A DNA stretch of 64,000 nucleotides from Polynucleobacter sp. MWH-P3-07-1 (GCF_018687555.1 NZ_CP061296.1:186001-250000), one strand, 5' to 3'; shown: positions 36,766 to 50,148, counted from the first letter of the stretch. Notes: generated by a model from the sequence alone, not told the origin. Translations and numbers: made by a program.

Positions 36766-37572
36766 ATGACGATGAAAATTGCAATTGCCGGTGCTACTGG
36801 TCGGATGGGAAAGATGCTCATCGAGGCAGTACTCAACACACCTGACGCTCAACTGGTTGGAGCCCTTGAGCATACTGGCTCTACTCAGGTCGGCGAGGAT
36901 GCCGGTGCATTTTTGGGTAAGAAAACAGGAGTCACGATCACCGCAGATATTGCTGCTGCACTAAGTGGTGCGGAATACTTGATTGATTTCACACGCCCTG
37001 AAGGAACGATGGCGCATTTGGCGATTGCGCAAAAGACCGGTAGCAAAATGATTATTGGCACTACCGGCTTGAATGCCGAGCAGCTCGATTCCCTCAAGAT
37101 CGCTTCTAAAAATTTAGCAATCGTGTTTGCGCCCAATATGAGTGTGGGCGTGAATGTCACATTTAAGTTATTGGAAGTCGCAGCAAAAATGTTGAGCGAG
37201 GGCTATGACATTGAAGTTATCGAAGCGCATCATCGCCATAAAGTGGATGCTCCGTCCGGTACCGCTTTGCGCATGGGCGAGGTGATTGCTGAGGCTCTGG
37301 GAGAAAAGCTTGACGAAGTTGCCGTATATGCTCGTGAAGGTCACACTGGTGAGCGTAAGCAGGGCAGCATTGGCTTTGCGACTATTCGGGGTGGCGATAT
37401 TGTGGGGGATCACACGGTCTTATTCGCAGGCGAAGGTGAGCGAATTGAGATTAGTCACAAATCGTCTAGCCGCCAGTCTTACGCTCAGGGCTCTTTGCGG
37501 GCTGCACGTTTTCTGCAAAAACAAGCAACAGGCTTATTCGATATGCAGGATGTATTGGGCTTGCGTAATTAA
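36766..37572 (+). CDS. dapB: 4-Hydroxy-tetrahydrodipicolinate reductase
   Basis: A 268-residue enzyme of lysine and diaminopimelate synthesis. [19 protein letters not shown] is the cofactor-binding N-terminus; [22 protein letters not shown] and the active-site [20 protein letters not shown] are clear. The start may be at 36766 or at the ATG at 36772. It lies 8 bases after bamE and 25 before leuS; its product feeds the meso-diaminopimelate used by Mpl and the Mur pathway. Confidence 0.97.
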   Translation: MTMKIAIAGATGRMGKMLIEAVLNTPDAQLVGALEHTGSTQVGEDAGAFLGKKTGVTITADIAAALSGAEYLIDFTRPEGTMAHLAIAQKTGSKMIIGTTGLNAEQLDSLKIASKNLAIVFAPNMSVGVNVTFKLLEVAAKMLSEGYDIEVIEAHHRHKVDAPSGTALRMGEVIAEALGEKLDEVAVYAREGHTGERKQGSIGFATIRGGDIVGDHTVLFAGEGERIEISHKSSSRQSYAQGSLRAARFLQKQATGLFDMQDVLGLRN

Positions 37573-37597
37573 AACAAGAAGAAAAGAGTTGTTCTGA

Positions 37598-40276
<2,679 letters not shown>

Positions 40277-40305
40277 CAAACTTATTAAATTGAAATACCG
40301 GGCAA

Positions 40306-40866
40306 ATGAAGAGAACCAGCAAGCCACAACTTGAAATCGCATTGCTTAGCCCCCAAAGAAGGTCTTTACTTGCTTTGTTTGGAGCCTTGCCAATCATTTC
40401 TCTTGCGGGCTGTGGTTATCGCATGCGGGGGATGGTCGCAATCCCATATAAGGTTATTGCTATTACTGGTAATCCATCCCCACCATTGCGTGCAGATTTG
40501 CAGAGAGTGATTCTGACGGGAACGGATGCCAAGGTGGCGATCAATCCCAAGGATGCCGATCTGATTCTGGAGATTATTAACGATACTTCAGGTGAAGAAA
40601 TTTTGGCTTACAACTCGAACGGCCAAGTTTCCGCCTATCGCCTGAATATTCGAGCAGGCTTCAGAGCTTACGATACTGCTGGTGGTGAAATCGTCCCCGA
40701 TTCAGAAATTTATGTGACACGAGACTTGGACTTCTCGGTGTCAACCGTTTTGGCGGTGGACGCTCAAAAGCAGCAATTTCTCGGTGTCATGCGGTCTGAT
40801 TTAGCAATTCAAATTTTGCGTCGCGTTGCTGCATCTGCTAAAGCCCCACAAGCTAAAAGTTTCTAG
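40306..40866 (+). CDS. lptE: LPS-assembly lipoprotein LptE
   Basis: A 186-residue outer-membrane lipoprotein that plugs LptD in lipopolysaccharide export. A twin-arginine-like N-terminus (PQRRSLLALFGALPIISLAGC) carries the lipobox LAGC, followed by GYRMRG, the family's first conserved residues. The rest fits the LptE fold (ILEIINDTSGEEILAYNSNGQ, YRLNIRAGF). The position between leuS and holA is the standard one for lptE and is strong support. Confidence 0.93.
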   Translation: MKRTSKPQLEIALLSPQRRSLLALFGALPIISLAGCGYRMRGMVAIPYKVIAITGNPSPPLRADLQRVILTGTDAKVAINPKDADLILEIINDTSGEEILAYNSNGQVSAYRLNIRAGFRAYDTAGGEIVPDSEIYVTRDLDFSVSTVLAVDAQKQQFLGVMRSDLAIQILRRVAASAKAPQAKSF

Positions 40867-40884
40867 AGCATACGAATATCTCGC

Positions 40885-41943
40885 ATGGTTAAAACGGATG
40901 CCTTTCAGGCTCATCTCAAGTCATTAACTGCAGCTAGTCATTTTTCTCCGCTATATGTTTTTAGTGGTGATGAGCCCTTATTGATGATGGAAGCAATGGA
41001 TCAATTGCGCTCCAAGGCAAGACAGCTAGGGTATACCGAGCGTGAGGTGATGTTACAAGAGCGTGGTTTTGATTGGAGCGCACTACTCAATGCAGGCCAA
41101 ACAATGTCCTTATTTGGCGATCGGCGCTGGATCGAATTGCGGATTCCGACAGGTAAGCCCGGTCGGGATGGCGCAGACGCACTGAAACAATTTGCTGCAC
41201 AAGTCGCCTCTCAATCCAATCTAGACGGTCCAGAGACCATTGTGTGTATTGTTTTGCCTAGATTGGATATGAAGACTAAATCTTCAACATGGTTCGGTAG
41301 TCTCGACGAAGCAGGTATGGCGATTCAAATCGACTCTCTAGATCGTAGTCACTTACCCCATTGGATTGCAGGACGCCTCCAAAAACAGGGGCAAACCACT
41401 CAAAGCGGGCCTGAAGGTCAGCGCGCCCTGGAATTTATTGCGGAGCAGGTCGAAGGTAACTTGATTGCTGCCCATCAAGAAATTCAGAAACTAGGGCTTC
41501 TGTATCCTGCAGGTCAGTTATCAGAGGAGCAAATTCGTTCAGCGATTTTGAAGGTTGCTCGATATAACGTATTTGAGCTTAGCGAGGCGATGCTGGCAGG
41601 AGATTTGCCTCGGATCAATCGGATGCTCGATGGTCTCAAGGGCGAGGGTGAACCTTTGGTGTTGATTCTCTGGAGCGTAACCGAAGAGCTTCGGCTACTA
41701 TCTAAGTTAAAGGCAGCAAGTGATGCTGGTGAGTCTGTTCAGCAATTATTGCGGGCTAATCGGGTTTGGGGTAATAAAGAAAGGCTTTATCCCGCTGCAT
41801 TAAAGCGGGTTCAGGCCTCTCGATTACGTCAGGCTATACAGGTTGCGGCTGGCTTAGATCGTCAGTCAAAAGGATTGCATGCTGCCGAACTTCCGGGAGA
41901 TCCTTGGGATGGTTTGCGTTTAGTCGGTAATTTATTGCGTTAA
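40885..41943 (+). CDS. holA: DNA polymerase III delta subunit
   Basis: A 352-residue clamp-loader subunit. [20 protein letters not shown] is the usual N-terminus. The AAA+-like fold without a P-loop continues with [21 protein letters not shown], a [16 protein letters not shown] segment, and a C-terminal helical domain ([19 protein letters not shown]). It is 18 bases after lptE and 8 bases before proA. Confidence 0.95.
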   Translation: MVKTDAFQAHLKSLTAASHFSPLYVFSGDEPLLMMEAMDQLRSKARQLGYTEREVMLQERGFDWSALLNAGQTMSLFGDRRWIELRIPTGKPGRDGADALKQFAAQVASQSNLDGPETIVCIVLPRLDMKTKSSTWFGSLDEAGMAIQIDSLDRSHLPHWIAGRLQKQGQTTQSGPEGQRALEFIAEQVEGNLIAAHQEIQKLGLLYPAGQLSEEQIRSAILKVARYNVFELSEAMLAGDLPRINRMLDGLKGEGEPLVLILWSVTEELRLLSKLKAASDAGESVQQLLRANRVWGNKERLYPAALKRVQASRLRQAIQVAAGLDRQSKGLHAAELPGDPWDGLRLVGNLLR

Positions 41944-41951
41944 GAAAATAT

Positions 41952-43229
41952 ATGAGTACTTCTATTAAACAGATGATGCAAGAGATGGGTCAAAGAGCTC
42001 GAGTGGCATCGAGAGCGATGGCGCGCGCATCAAACGAACAAAAAAATCAAGCCCTTACTCAGATTGCTAAGGTCATACGTGAGAACGCTGCTGAAATTGT
42101 GCGCGTCAATTTACTTGACGTTCAGCAAGCAAAAGAAAATGGTCAGGATGCAGCTTTTATTGATCGTTTAACTATGACATCCAAAACGATTGAAAGTATG
42201 GCGTTAGGGTTGGAGCAAATTGTTACGCTTGCAGATCCCATTGGTCAGTTGAGCGCAGCAAAAAAGCAGCCTTCTGGAATCGAGATCTCACAAATGCGAG
42301 TGCCATTGGGAGTGATTGGCATCATCTACGAATCCCGTCCAAATGTCACGATTGATGCAGCTGCTCTTTGTCTAAAATCTGGCAATGCGGTGATATTACG
42401 TGGCGGATCAGAGGCAATTCATTCAAATACCCTTTTGGCAAAAATGATCCAAACCGGCTTAAGTGCCGCTGGTCTGCCGCAAGATGCTGTGCAAGTGGTC
42501 GAGACGGTAGACCGAGCTGCGGTTGGTGAAATGATCACCATGACTGCATATATCGATGTCATCGTACCTCGTGGTGGTAAGAGTTTGATTGCGCGTTTAA
42601 TGTCAGAAGCACGAGTGCCCATGATTAAGCACTTGGATGGTATTTGTCATACCTATATTGATGCTGATGCGGATTTAGCAATGGCTGTGAAGATTTGTGA
42701 TAACGCTAAAACGCAGCGCTATGCGCCATGTAATGCCATGGAAACTTTATTGGTTAATCAGAATATTGCTTCCCAAGTATTGCCTACCCTTTGCAAGATT
42801 TACCAAGATAAGGGCGTAGAGTTACGTGTCGATGCCGCCACCCGCAAGACGCTCGAGTCTGCAGGCTTTAAAGGCTTGGTAGACGCTCAAGAGGAAGATT
42901 GGTCAACGGAGTATCTGGCACCCATCTTATCGATTAAAACGGTCGCAAATCTTGATGAGGCTATGGGCCATATCGAGCGTTATGGCAGTAAGCATACCGA
43001 TGCCATCATTACAAATAATCAAGCTCATGCCAATCGCTTCTTGCGTGAAGTGGATAGTGCGAGCGTGATGGTCAATGCCAGCACACGTTTTGCCGATGGC
43101 TTTGAATATGGCCTAGGTGCTGAAATCGGAATATCGAACGACAAGCTGCATGCTCGCGGACCAGTTGGCTTGGAGGGCCTAACTTCATTGAAGTACATCG
43201 TGATGGGTCACGGTGAAATTCGCACTTAA
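41952..43229 (+). CDS. proA: Gamma-glutamyl phosphate reductase
   Basis: A 425-residue NADPH-dependent enzyme, second step of proline synthesis, acting on the product of Pro[47 protein letters not shown] and the active-site cysteine in [13 protein letters not shown] are visible, with [22 protein letters not shown] at the C-terminus. Its distance from proB (41 kb) means the two are separate transcription units. Confidence 0.97.
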   Translation: MSTSIKQMMQEMGQRARVASRAMARASNEQKNQALTQIAKVIRENAAEIVRVNLLDVQQAKENGQDAAFIDRLTMTSKTIESMALGLEQIVTLADPIGQLSAAKKQPSGIEISQMRVPLGVIGIIYESRPNVTIDAAALCLKSGNAVILRGGSEAIHSNTLLAKMIQTGLSAAGLPQDAVQVVETVDRAAVGEMITMTAYIDVIVPRGGKSLIARLMSEARVPMIKHLDGICHTYIDADADLAMAVKICDNAKTQRYAPCNAMETLLVNQNIASQVLPTLCKIYQDKGVELRVDAATRKTLESAGFKGLVDAQEEDWSTEYLAPILSIKTVANLDEAMGHIERYGSKHTDAIITNNQAHANRFLREVDSASVMVNASTRFADGFEYGLGAEIGISNDKLHARGPVGLEGLTSLKYIVMGHGEIRT

Positions 43230-43244
43230 GATTAAAGGTTAAGC

Positions 43245-43670
43245 ATGGGTAATGGGTATCTCTGGACTAAGACGATCCATATCGTTTTGATTGCTTCTTG
43301 GTTTGCTGGGCTATTTTATTTGCCTCGTATTTATGTCAATTTGGCTGAAGAAAAAAATACTGAAGCCTATGCTCGTCTTTTGGGGATGGCAGAGCGCCTG
43401 TTTCGTTTTATGACTATCCTGGCGATTCCTGCACTCTTGTGCGGTTTATTGCTATGGTTGTATTTTGGAATTGGGATGGGCGACGCCTGGTTGCACGCCA
43501 AATTATTCTGTGTGATTCTGGTGATTGGCTACCACCATGCTTGCTGGAGTCTATTGCAAAAATTTCGTCAGGGACGTAACACTCGCTCAGGCATTTGGTA
43601 TCGCTGGTTTAATGAAGTGCCAGTTCTTCTCCTGCTCATCATCACTGCATTGGCAGTGATCAAACCGTAA
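43245..43670 (+). CDS. hemJ: Protoporphyrinogen oxidase HemJ-like membrane protein
   Basis: A 141-residue protein with four membrane helices of the CopD/HemJ family. It starts MGNGYLWTKTIHIVLIASWFAGLFYLPRIYV, with the conserved His of the first helix, and contains WLHAKLFCVILVIGYHHACW with further conserved histidines. HemJ converts protoporphyrinogen IX to protoporphyrin IX in the inner membrane. hemL lies 1.7 kb downstream, which is compatible with a heme role. The gene sits 15 bases after proA. Confidence 0.85.
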   Translation: MGNGYLWTKTIHIVLIASWFAGLFYLPRIYVNLAEEKNTEAYARLLGMAERLFRFMTILAIPALLCGLLLWLYFGIGMGDAWLHAKLFCVILVIGYHHACWSLLQKFRQGRNTRSGIWYRWFNEVPVLLLLIITALAVIKP

Positions 43671-43693
43671 TCACTTTATAGATCGCCAGCCTC

Positions 43694-45124
43694 ATGAGAT
43701 TTTTTGTTGTTTGTCCTGGAGGCTTAGAAGCCCCACTTGCGCAAGAGTTGGCAGCCATTGCCGCGCGCCCAGATGCAAAAGCGCTAGGCAATTGGGTCAT
43801 TGATCCAACACCCACCAGCCCAACGGGCGGGGTGGGTTTGGCAGGCCCGATCTCTGCCGCAATGGCTTTAAATCTTCACTCTCGAATTGCCAGTCGGGTG
43901 CTTCTACAGCTTGCTGAGGCCCCTTATCGACAGGAAGAGGACTTATACCGCCTTACGCATGGCTTGGCTTGGGAAGATTGGTTTACGCCACAGCAAACCT
44001 TGCGAGTGGATGTGACCGCCCACCGTTCTCCGCTCAAGAGTCTGAATTTTGCGACACTCAAAGTGAAAGATGCCATTGTTGATCGATTACGCGAGGTATC
44101 AGGCGATCGTCCCAGTATTGATACTGCCTTTCCAGATGTGCGCGTTCAGGTTCATTTGACTGCAAACCAGATGACAATTTACCTTGATACTTCAGGTGAA
44201 GCCTTGTTTAAGAGAGGCTGGCGTGATGAAAAAGGCGATGCACCGCTCAAGGAAAATTTAGCGGCAGGGATTTTGTCCATTACGGGATGGCAGCCTTCAC
44301 AAACTTTGTTTGATCCGATGTGCGGTAGTGGTACTTTCTTGATCGAAGCCGCACAAATTGCCTTAGCCATTCCTTCTGGTGGAATCCGGGCTGGTTTATA
44401 TGGAGAGGGTGCCAAACCGAGTAAGCTGGCTTATCGACCGTTGGTTACCTCGGAGCACGGCTTTGGTTTTGTGCGCCTCAAGCCATTTCAAGTAGAGGCT
44501 GAAGTCAAGAAATGGACCGCACTCAAAGAGGCTTCAAAAGCCGAAATGCTGGAGAAGCGCAAACAATTTCCCACGGCAGAGTCTTTGCAAATCAGTGGTA
44601 GCGACATTAATGAAAAACTGGTCGCGATGTTTAAAGGTAATTGGCAACGGGCTCAACTGCCAGATATGCCGATCGTTCGTCAAATTGATGCAATGGCGAG
44701 CAAGCCTCCTGCAGGTGCTCAAAAGCCCATCATGTTGCTGAACCCACCCTATGGTGAGCGTCTCGTGATTAAAGGCGGGAGGGGACGATCTGCTGCAGAC
44801 GAGCAATCAGCAGAGCCAGAGGATCGCTTTAGTCAGAATTTAGAAACGGGTCGACAAATCGCTAAGCGCTCAAGTCGTGAATCCTTAAAACGTTTACAAG
44901 CGGAAGAGGAGCAGGATCCTCAGTTTGTCGAGTTCTTGCGCCAATTTGGTCAGCATTTAAAGGATGCTTTTGGAGCTTGGAGTGTTTTTGTTCTCACAGC
45001 CGATATGGCTTTACCCGGCCAACTCAGAATCAAAGAGTCTAAGCGCACCCCCTTATTTAATGGCCCCCTAGAATGCCGTCTCTTTAAATTTGAGATGCAC
45101 GCTAAAAGAGACTCAGTTGCATAG
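43694..45124 (+). CDS. THUMP-domain rRNA (guanine-N2) methyltransferase, RlmL-like
   Basis: A 476-residue protein of the COG0116 family (N-terminal half of E. coli RlmKL). A THUMP domain (about 50-160) is followed by the Rossmann methyltransferase with DPMCGSGTFLIEAAQIAL and the catalytic NPPYGERL. Right after NPPYGERL comes an insertion of about 80 charged residues (GGRGRSAADEQSAEPEDRF to ESLKRLQAEEEQD) not usual in the family core. The likely target is G2445 of 23S rRNA. The C-terminal RlmK half is absent. Confidence 0.85.
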   Translation: MRFFVVCPGGLEAPLAQELAAIAARPDAKALGNWVIDPTPTSPTGGVGLAGPISAAMALNLHSRIASRVLLQLAEAPYRQEEDLYRLTHGLAWEDWFTPQQTLRVDVTAHRSPLKSLNFATLKVKDAIVDRLREVSGDRPSIDTAFPDVRVQVHLTANQMTIYLDTSGEALFKRGWRDEKGDAPLKENLAAGILSITGWQPSQTLFDPMCGSGTFLIEAAQIALAIPSGGIRAGLYGEGAKPSKLAYRPLVTSEHGFGFVRLKPFQVEAEVKKWTALKEASKAEMLEKRKQFPTAESLQISGSDINEKLVAMFKGNWQRAQLPDMPIVRQIDAMASKPPAGAQKPIMLLNPPYGERLVIKGGRGRSAADEQSAEPEDRFSQNLETGRQIAKRSSRESLKRLQAEEEQDPQFVEFLRQFGQHLKDAFGAWSVFVLTADMALPGQLRIKESKRTPLFNGPLECRLFKFEMHAKRDSVA

Positions 45125-45186
45125 TGAGCCGATTTATTGGCAATAGTGAATAATTAAGCTAAATCAAATACAAAATGGAGTGAGCA

Positions 45187-45357
45187 ATGGAATTTAAGAC
45201 CTATATGTGCCTCATTTGCGGCTGGGTTTATGACGAAGCAGCGGGATGTCCTGAAGAAGGTATTGCCCCTGGCACGTTATGGAAAGATGTGCCAATCAAT
45301 TGGACTTGCCCTGAGTGCGGTGCGCGTAAAGAAGATTTTGAAATGATGGCTATTTAA
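45187..45357 (+). CDS. Rubredoxin
   Basis: A 56-residue iron protein: MEFKTYMCLICGWVYDEAAG, then a GIAPGTLWKDVPINWTCPEC segment and GARKEDFEMMAI. The two CxxCG pairs (CLICG, CPECG) bind one iron, and the aromatic residues around them match small rubredoxins. It transfers electrons to an oxidoreductase that is not evident here. GGAGTGAGCA precedes the ATG. It sits between the THUMP methyltransferase and hemL, 20 bases before the latter. Confidence 0.95.
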   Translation: MEFKTYMCLICGWVYDEAAGCPEEGIAPGTLWKDVPINWTCPECGARKEDFEMMAI

Positions 45358-45377
45358 GTCTGCGACAGGAATAGATC

Positions 45378-46673
45378 GTGGGACAAAACGAGGTTTTATT
45401 TGAGCGTGCGCAAAAAGTCATTCCAGGGGGAGTGAACTCTCCTGTTAGGGCATTTCGACAGGTAGGTGGAGTGCCGCGTTTTGTTAGTAAGGCCAATGGC
45501 CCTTATTTTTGGGATGCAGACAACAAACGCTATATCGATCTCATTATGTCCTGGGGTCCGATGATTGCAGGACATGCCCATCCTGAAATTGTGGAGGCAG
45601 TTCAAAAAGCAGCAACGAGCAGTTTTAGCTTTGGCGCTCCTACTGAAGGTGAGATTGAATTAGCCGAACGGATCTGCGGCTTGATGCCCAGTATCGAGCA
45701 GATCCGCATGGTATCGAGCGGCACCGAAGCAACGATGAGTGCCTTGCGATTGGCGCGCGGATATACCGGGCGTGATTTGATTGTGAAGTTTGAGGGTTGC
45801 TATCACGGCCATGCCGATAGCTTATTGGTTAAAGCAGGTTCTGGTTTACTCACATTTGCTGACTCTACTCAAAATGCCCCCTCTTCAGGAGGTGTCCCAC
45901 AAGATGTCGTCAAACACACATTAGTCCTGCCTTATAACGATACATCTGCCATAGAGGCAGTCTTTCAGAAGCAGGGCGATCACATTGCTGCGGTGATTCT
46001 GGAGCCGATTGCTGGCAATATGAATTTGATTAAAGCTAAGCCAGAATTCTTAGCTGCGATCAGAAACCTCACCGCCCAGCATGGCGCTGTACTGATTTAC
46101 GATGAAGTGATGACTGGATTTCGCGTCGCATTAGGTGGGGCGCAGTCACTCCAAGGCATCACTCCTGACCTCACCTGCTTGGGTAAGGTGATGGGGGGTG
46201 GTATGCCGATGGCGGCTTTTGGTGGCAAGCAGGAGATCATGTCCAAGCTTGCGCCACTGGGGACGGTATATCAAGCCGGCACACTGTCTGGTAATCCAGT
46301 TGCCGTAGCTGCAGGATTAAAAACCTTAGAGATTGTCGCAAGAGAAGGCTTTTATGAGTGCCTTGCTGGGCAGACAGAAAAACTGATGCTGGGATTAAAG
46401 ACGGCGGCCGATCAAGCAGGAGTCCCTTTTGCAGTCGATAGCGTAGGCGGTATGTTTGGTTTTTACTTCACATCAGCAGTACCAACTTCATTTGCTGAAG
46501 TCACTCAATCAAATATTGAAGCATTCAAGCTATTTTTTCATGCGATGCTTGATGAAGGTGTTTACTTGGCGCCTTCAGCCTATGAGGCAGGCTTTACTTC
46601 TATTGCGCACGACAATGCGGTTGTGGAGCAAATTATTCAAGCGGCAGAAAAATCTTTTCAGAAGATTCAGTAA
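45378..46673 (+). CDS. hemL: Glutamate-1-semialdehyde 2,1-aminomutase
   Basis: A 431-residue PLP enzyme that makes 5-aminolevulinate in the C5 heme pathway. It starts at a GTG with ACAGGA upstream. Features are [62 protein letters not shown] and the PLP lysine in [17 protein letters not shown]. It converges on apaH with 18 bases between them. Confidence 0.97.
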   Translation: MGQNEVLFERAQKVIPGGVNSPVRAFRQVGGVPRFVSKANGPYFWDADNKRYIDLIMSWGPMIAGHAHPEIVEAVQKAATSSFSFGAPTEGEIELAERICGLMPSIEQIRMVSSGTEATMSALRLARGYTGRDLIVKFEGCYHGHADSLLVKAGSGLLTFADSTQNAPSSGGVPQDVVKHTLVLPYNDTSAIEAVFQKQGDHIAAVILEPIAGNMNLIKAKPEFLAAIRNLTAQHGAVLIYDEVMTGFRVALGGAQSLQGITPDLTCLGKVMGGGMPMAAFGGKQEIMSKLAPLGTVYQAGTLSGNPVAVAAGLKTLEIVAREGFYECLAGQTEKLMLGLKTAADQAGVPFAVDSVGGMFGFYFTSAVPTSFAEVTQSNIEAFKLFFHAMLDEGVYLAPSAYEAGFTSIAHDNAVVEQIIQAAEKSFQKIQ

Positions 46674-46691
46674 GCAGCAACACTGCGATAT

Positions 46692-47531
46692 TTACATCCG
46701 CAGCGGGTGATCGTAGCCAGCCACTTGAACGAGTTGGAGTTTTCGTGAACTTGTCCCAGATTCTGGAATTTCTAGAGCGCTGAGTTTTCCGCCCCACACA
46801 CAGCCCGTATCTAAACCAATGACATTGCCACGCTTGAGCAGTCCGAGCGTGGACCAATGCCCAAAGTAGATTAAGGCATCCTTAGTTTTTCGATTGGGCA
46901 CCATAAACCAAGGCATATAGCCTTTAGGGCCAGCCTTCAAGCCTTCTTTGCTGACAAATTCCATGCGACCTGTTGGGGTGCAGAAGCGTAAGCGAGTTAA
47001 GGCGTTCGTGATGACACGCAGGCGCTCATATCCACTGAGTGAATTACTCCACTTTGTGGGAGTGTTGCCATACATATTGGCCAAGAAATCTTTATATGTT
47101 TTTTTGCGCAGCGCTTTTTCTACTTCTTGGGCATATTCAATCGTCTGATCGATGGTCCATTGAGGCAGCACACCAGCATGTACTGCTAAGAACTTTCCTT
47201 TATTGAGTGCTAAGGGGCGATTTCGTAACCAATGAATCAATTCTTTACGATCAGGCGCTGTGAGAATTTTGTCTACGGTATCAAGACCTCGGGGTTTGCG
47301 AATTCCAGCATCAATTGCCAATAGATGAAGATCATGATTGCCGAGAATGCATTCGATCCGACCCTTCTCTTGAAGCCGTTTGAGCAGACGCAAGCTTCCC
47401 AAAGAATCGGGACCACGATTTACCAAGTCTCCCAAGAAAATCATTTTTGATTTTTCAGGCAGCTTGCTAACCAATTTTTTGAGAGAAGGGGCACATCCTT
47501 GGACGTCACCCACTGCAAAGATTTTGCTCAT
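46692..47531 (-). CDS. apaH: Symmetrical diadenosine tetraphosphatase
   Basis: A 279-residue calcineurin-like phosphoesterase that cleaves Ap4A to two ADP and can remove Np4 caps from RNA. Metal-site motifs GDVQGC (7-12), GDLVNRGPDS and LGNHDLHLLAID are present, with HAGVLPQWTIDQ and the C-terminal DTGCVWGGKLSALEI. It starts 37 bases downstream of the phrB stop on the same strand. Confidence 0.96.
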   Translation of the reverse strand: MSKIFAVGDVQGCAPSLKKLVSKLPEKSKMIFLGDLVNRGPDSLGSLRLLKRLQEKGRIECILGNHDLHLLAIDAGIRKPRGLDTVDKILTAPDRKELIHWLRNRPLALNKGKFLAVHAGVLPQWTIDQTIEYAQEVEKALRKKTYKDFLANMYGNTPTKWSNSLSGYERLRVITNALTRLRFCTPTGRMEFVSKEGLKAGPKGYMPWFMVPNRKTKDALIYFGHWSTLGLLKRGNVIGLDTGCVWGGKLSALEIPESGTSSRKLQLVQVAGYDHPLRM

Positions 47532-47568
47532 GCCAAATTCTAAAGCGGAATCAAAAAATCATCAGACA

Positions 47569-49041
47569 CTAAGCCGCCTTTTTAACGACGTTATAGCGAA
47601 CCAGAGTCTTTTTACGAGCCTCATCATGATCGACAATCGGCATGGGGTAGTCGCGCCCTAACAGCAGTCCCGCGGCCTCAAGTTCAATATGGCCTGCTAG
47701 CCAGGGCGCATGAATCGATTTATTCGAGAGTTTCTCGAGCTGAGGCAGATAGCGTCGAATGAATTTACCCTCGGCATCAAACTTCTCAGATTGCGTGATG
47801 GGGTTGAAGATTCTGAAGTAGGGCTGCGCATCACAACCTGAAGAGGAGGCCCACTGCCAGCCACCATTGTTGGAGGACAACTCAAAGTCATTGAGGTGTT
47901 CAGCAAAATAAGCTTCACCCCAGCGCCAGTCAATACCAAGATCCTTAGTCAAAAAGCTTGCTACGACCATGCGCAGTCGATTGTGCATGTAGCCACTTTG
48001 ATTGAGTTGGTGCATTGCTGCGTCCACTAAGGGATAGCCTGTTTTCCCCTCGCACCACGCGGTGAAGAGTTTCTTCGCAGTAGCGCCGCTTTCCCACTCA
48101 ATCTTGTCATAGTCGGGCTTGAAAGCTTCTCCACTTGCAAGGCGAGGGTGGTTAGCCAGAATCATGAAATAAAAATCACGCCAGATGAGTTCACTGAGCC
48201 AAATGGTTGCGCCCATGCTACCTGCCAACATGCGGCGATGAGCCTCTCTAACCAAGCCTCGAATCGAGAGCATGCCAAAGCGAAGGTGCGTTGAGAGATA
48301 GCTGACACCTTTGATCGCCGGAAAATCTCGACCCATCTGATATTGATCAATGCGATGTAAAAAATCTTCTAAAAAATGTTCCCCACCTACTGCGCCTGGG
48401 GGTAAGTATGTTTCGATACCGGTTTGAGTAAAGCCCATCGATTTCAAAGAAGGAATCCCTCGGTCAAGCTTGGCGGGGATTGAAGCAAGCTGACCTTTCT
48501 GAGCAACGCAGTCATAGGGCGCCAGATCTTTTGCTTGCAAAGTTTTCAGCCAGTTATTTTTGTATGGCGTAAAGACTGAAAAAACCGTATTGGAATTGGT
48601 TAGAATTTCTTTTTTCTCAAAGATCACCTGATCTTTGAAGCTCTCGAAAGCGATCCCTGACTGAGCAAGAGTCGCCTCAATTTGCTCATCGCGAGAAATG
48701 GCTGTTGGTTCGTAGTCATGATTCACAAAAACCGTTTCAACTCCAAGCTCTTGAGCAATTTTCGGAATGCATTCGCTGGGCTTGCCAAATTGAACGATGA
48801 GTCCACCGCCTTGTTTACGAAGTGCTTGATCGAGTTGCGCTATACCCTGCCATATGAAATCCACCCGACGGTCTGCTTTGAGGCCTTGCTCATTTAAGCC
48901 CTGCTTTAGGAGCGGGGAAAGAATGGTCTGATCAAAGATAAAAGCCACCCAAACCTGTTGACTGTTCTTCAGAGCATGATGGAGGGCTGCATTGTCATAC
49001 AGGCGAAGGTCACGGCGGAGCCATACAAGAGCTTTTTGCAT
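47569..49041 (-). CDS. phrB: Deoxyribodipyrimidine photolyase
   Basis: A 490-residue flavoprotein that repairs pyrimidine dimers with light. The ATG at 49041 gives the usual start MQKALVWLRRDLRLYDNAAL; the frame extends further upstream to 49128 without support. The antenna domain is followed by the FAD-binding helical domain, with WRDFYFMIL, GYPLVDAAMHQLNQSGYMHNRLRM and the WQWASSSGCDAQPYFRIFNP motif. Light-exposed freshwater life would fit such an enzyme, but that is inferred. Confidence 0.95.
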   Translation of the reverse strand: MQKALVWLRRDLRLYDNAALHHALKNSQQVWVAFIFDQTILSPLLKQGLNEQGLKADRRVDFIWQGIAQLDQALRKQGGGLIVQFGKPSECIPKIAQELGVETVFVNHDYEPTAISRDEQIEATLAQSGIAFESFKDQVIFEKKEILTNSNTVFSVFTPYKNNWLKTLQAKDLAPYDCVAQKGQLASIPAKLDRGIPSLKSMGFTQTGIETYLPPGAVGGEHFLEDFLHRIDQYQMGRDFPAIKGVSYLSTHLRFGMLSIRGLVREAHRRMLAGSMGATIWLSELIWRDFYFMILANHPRLASGEAFKPDYDKIEWESGATAKKLFTAWCEGKTGYPLVDAAMHQLNQSGYMHNRLRMVVASFLTKDLGIDWRWGEAYFAEHLNDFELSSNNGGWQWASSSGCDAQPYFRIFNPITQSEKFDAEGKFIRRYLPQLEKLSNKSIHAPWLAGHIELEAAGLLLGRDYPMPIVDHDEARKKTLVRYNVVKKAA

Positions 49042-49110
49042 AGGGAGTATCTTAGGGCTTATTGGTAAAAAGCGCTGAAACAGGGCTGATATTCTGTAAA
49101 ATGACCCTAT

Positions 49111-49743
49111 ATGACTTCGGCCAATCAAGCTACCCCAGCTTCAGACCCAGCGTCTCCGATTTCCTATTCTGCAGACCACTTAGCGAATCAGTTCTTAATT
49201 GCAATGCCGGGCATGCTGGATGCCAATTTTGCTGGTTCCGTCATCTATCTTTTTGACCACACCGAACGGGGTGCGATGGGTCTGGTGATTAATCGACCCA
49301 CTGAAGTTGATTTGGCAAGTCTGTTTGACAGAATCGAGCTTAAGCTTGAAATTACCCCCCTGCTAGAGCAACCTGTTTACTTTGGCGGGCCAGTTCAGGT
49401 CGAGCGGGGCTTTGTGCTGCATGAAACCATCCCTGAAGCCGCATACCGTTCCTCGCTAGTAGTGCCGGGAGGCTTGACCATGACTACCTCTAAAGATGTT
49501 TTAGAAGATGTCGCAATCGGCAATGGGCCTAAGCGATTTTTGATGACCTTAGGTTATGCTGGCTGGGGCGCAGGTCAACTTGAAGAAGAGATTACTTTGA
49601 ACGGCTGGATGAATGTCCCTGTATCTCAAGCTCAAATCAGCGACATCATTTTTGACACGCCATCGAGTCAGCGCTACGAGAGAACCATGGGGCATCTGGG
49701 TTTTGATATCTCACATCTCTCAGGTGAGGCCGGTCATGCCTAG
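49111..49743 (+). CDS. yqgE: YqgE/AlgH family protein (UPF0301)
   Basis: A 210-residue protein of the UPF0301 family. Conserved segments are FLIAMPGMLDANFAGSVIYL, ERGAMGLVINRPTEVDLASL, PVYFGGPVQVERGFVLH and LGYAGWGAGQLEEEI. The biochemical role is not established. It precedes ruvX and pyrR in the order common to beta- and gammaproteobacteria, and its stop lies inside the start of ruvX (overlap 49736-49743). Confidence 0.93.
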   Translation: MTSANQATPASDPASPISYSADHLANQFLIAMPGMLDANFAGSVIYLFDHTERGAMGLVINRPTEVDLASLFDRIELKLEITPLLEQPVYFGGPVQVERGFVLHETIPEAAYRSSLVVPGGLTMTTSKDVLEDVAIGNGPKRFLMTLGYAGWGAGQLEEEITLNGWMNVPVSQAQISDIIFDTPSSQRYERTMGHLGFDISHLSGEAGHA

Positions 49744-50146
49744 TCCCCTTACTGTAATGGGATTTGACTATGGCACGCGCAGAATTGGGGTTGCGATCGG
49801 AAATACATTGAGTTGTACTACGCAAGCATTAGCGGTCATTGCCAAAGATCATGAAGATGCCCGTTTTGCCGCTATTGCGTCTTTATTAAAAGAGTGGGCC
49901 CCTAATCTCTTGGTGGTCGGGCTACCAACCCACCCTGATGGAGCCGCACATGAAATGACGAGTAAAGCCCAGCGTTTTGGCAATCAGCTTGCCGGCCGGT
50001 TCAAATTGCCTGTGGCATGGGTCGATGAGCGCTATAGCTCGGTAGTTTTAGAGGGCGATTCCCAGATGCGGGACAATTTGGATGCGCACTCTGCAGCATT
50101 GCTCCTGGAGCAGTATTTTGCAGAGCACCCCTTTAACGGAAATTGA
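49736..50146 (+). CDS. ruvX: Putative pre-16S rRNA nuclease / Holliday junction resolvase RuvX
   Basis: A 136-residue RNase H-fold nuclease, also known as YqgF. The ATG at 49736 gives MPSPLTVMGFDYGTRRIGVA with the first catalytic Asp; the frame from 49613 is an extension inside yqgE. LLVVGLPTHPDG and WVDERYSSVV carry the other metal-binding positions, and NLDAHSAALLLEQYF ends the fold. In E. coli the protein acts in 16S rRNA 5' maturation. Confidence 0.93.
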   Translation: MPSPLTVMGFDYGTRRIGVAIGNTLSCTTQALAVIAKDHEDARFAAIASLLKEWAPNLLVVGLPTHPDGAAHEMTSKAQRFGNQLAGRFKLPVAWVDERYSSVVLEGDSQMRDNLDAHSAALLLEQYFAEHPFNGN

Positions 50147-50148
50147 AT

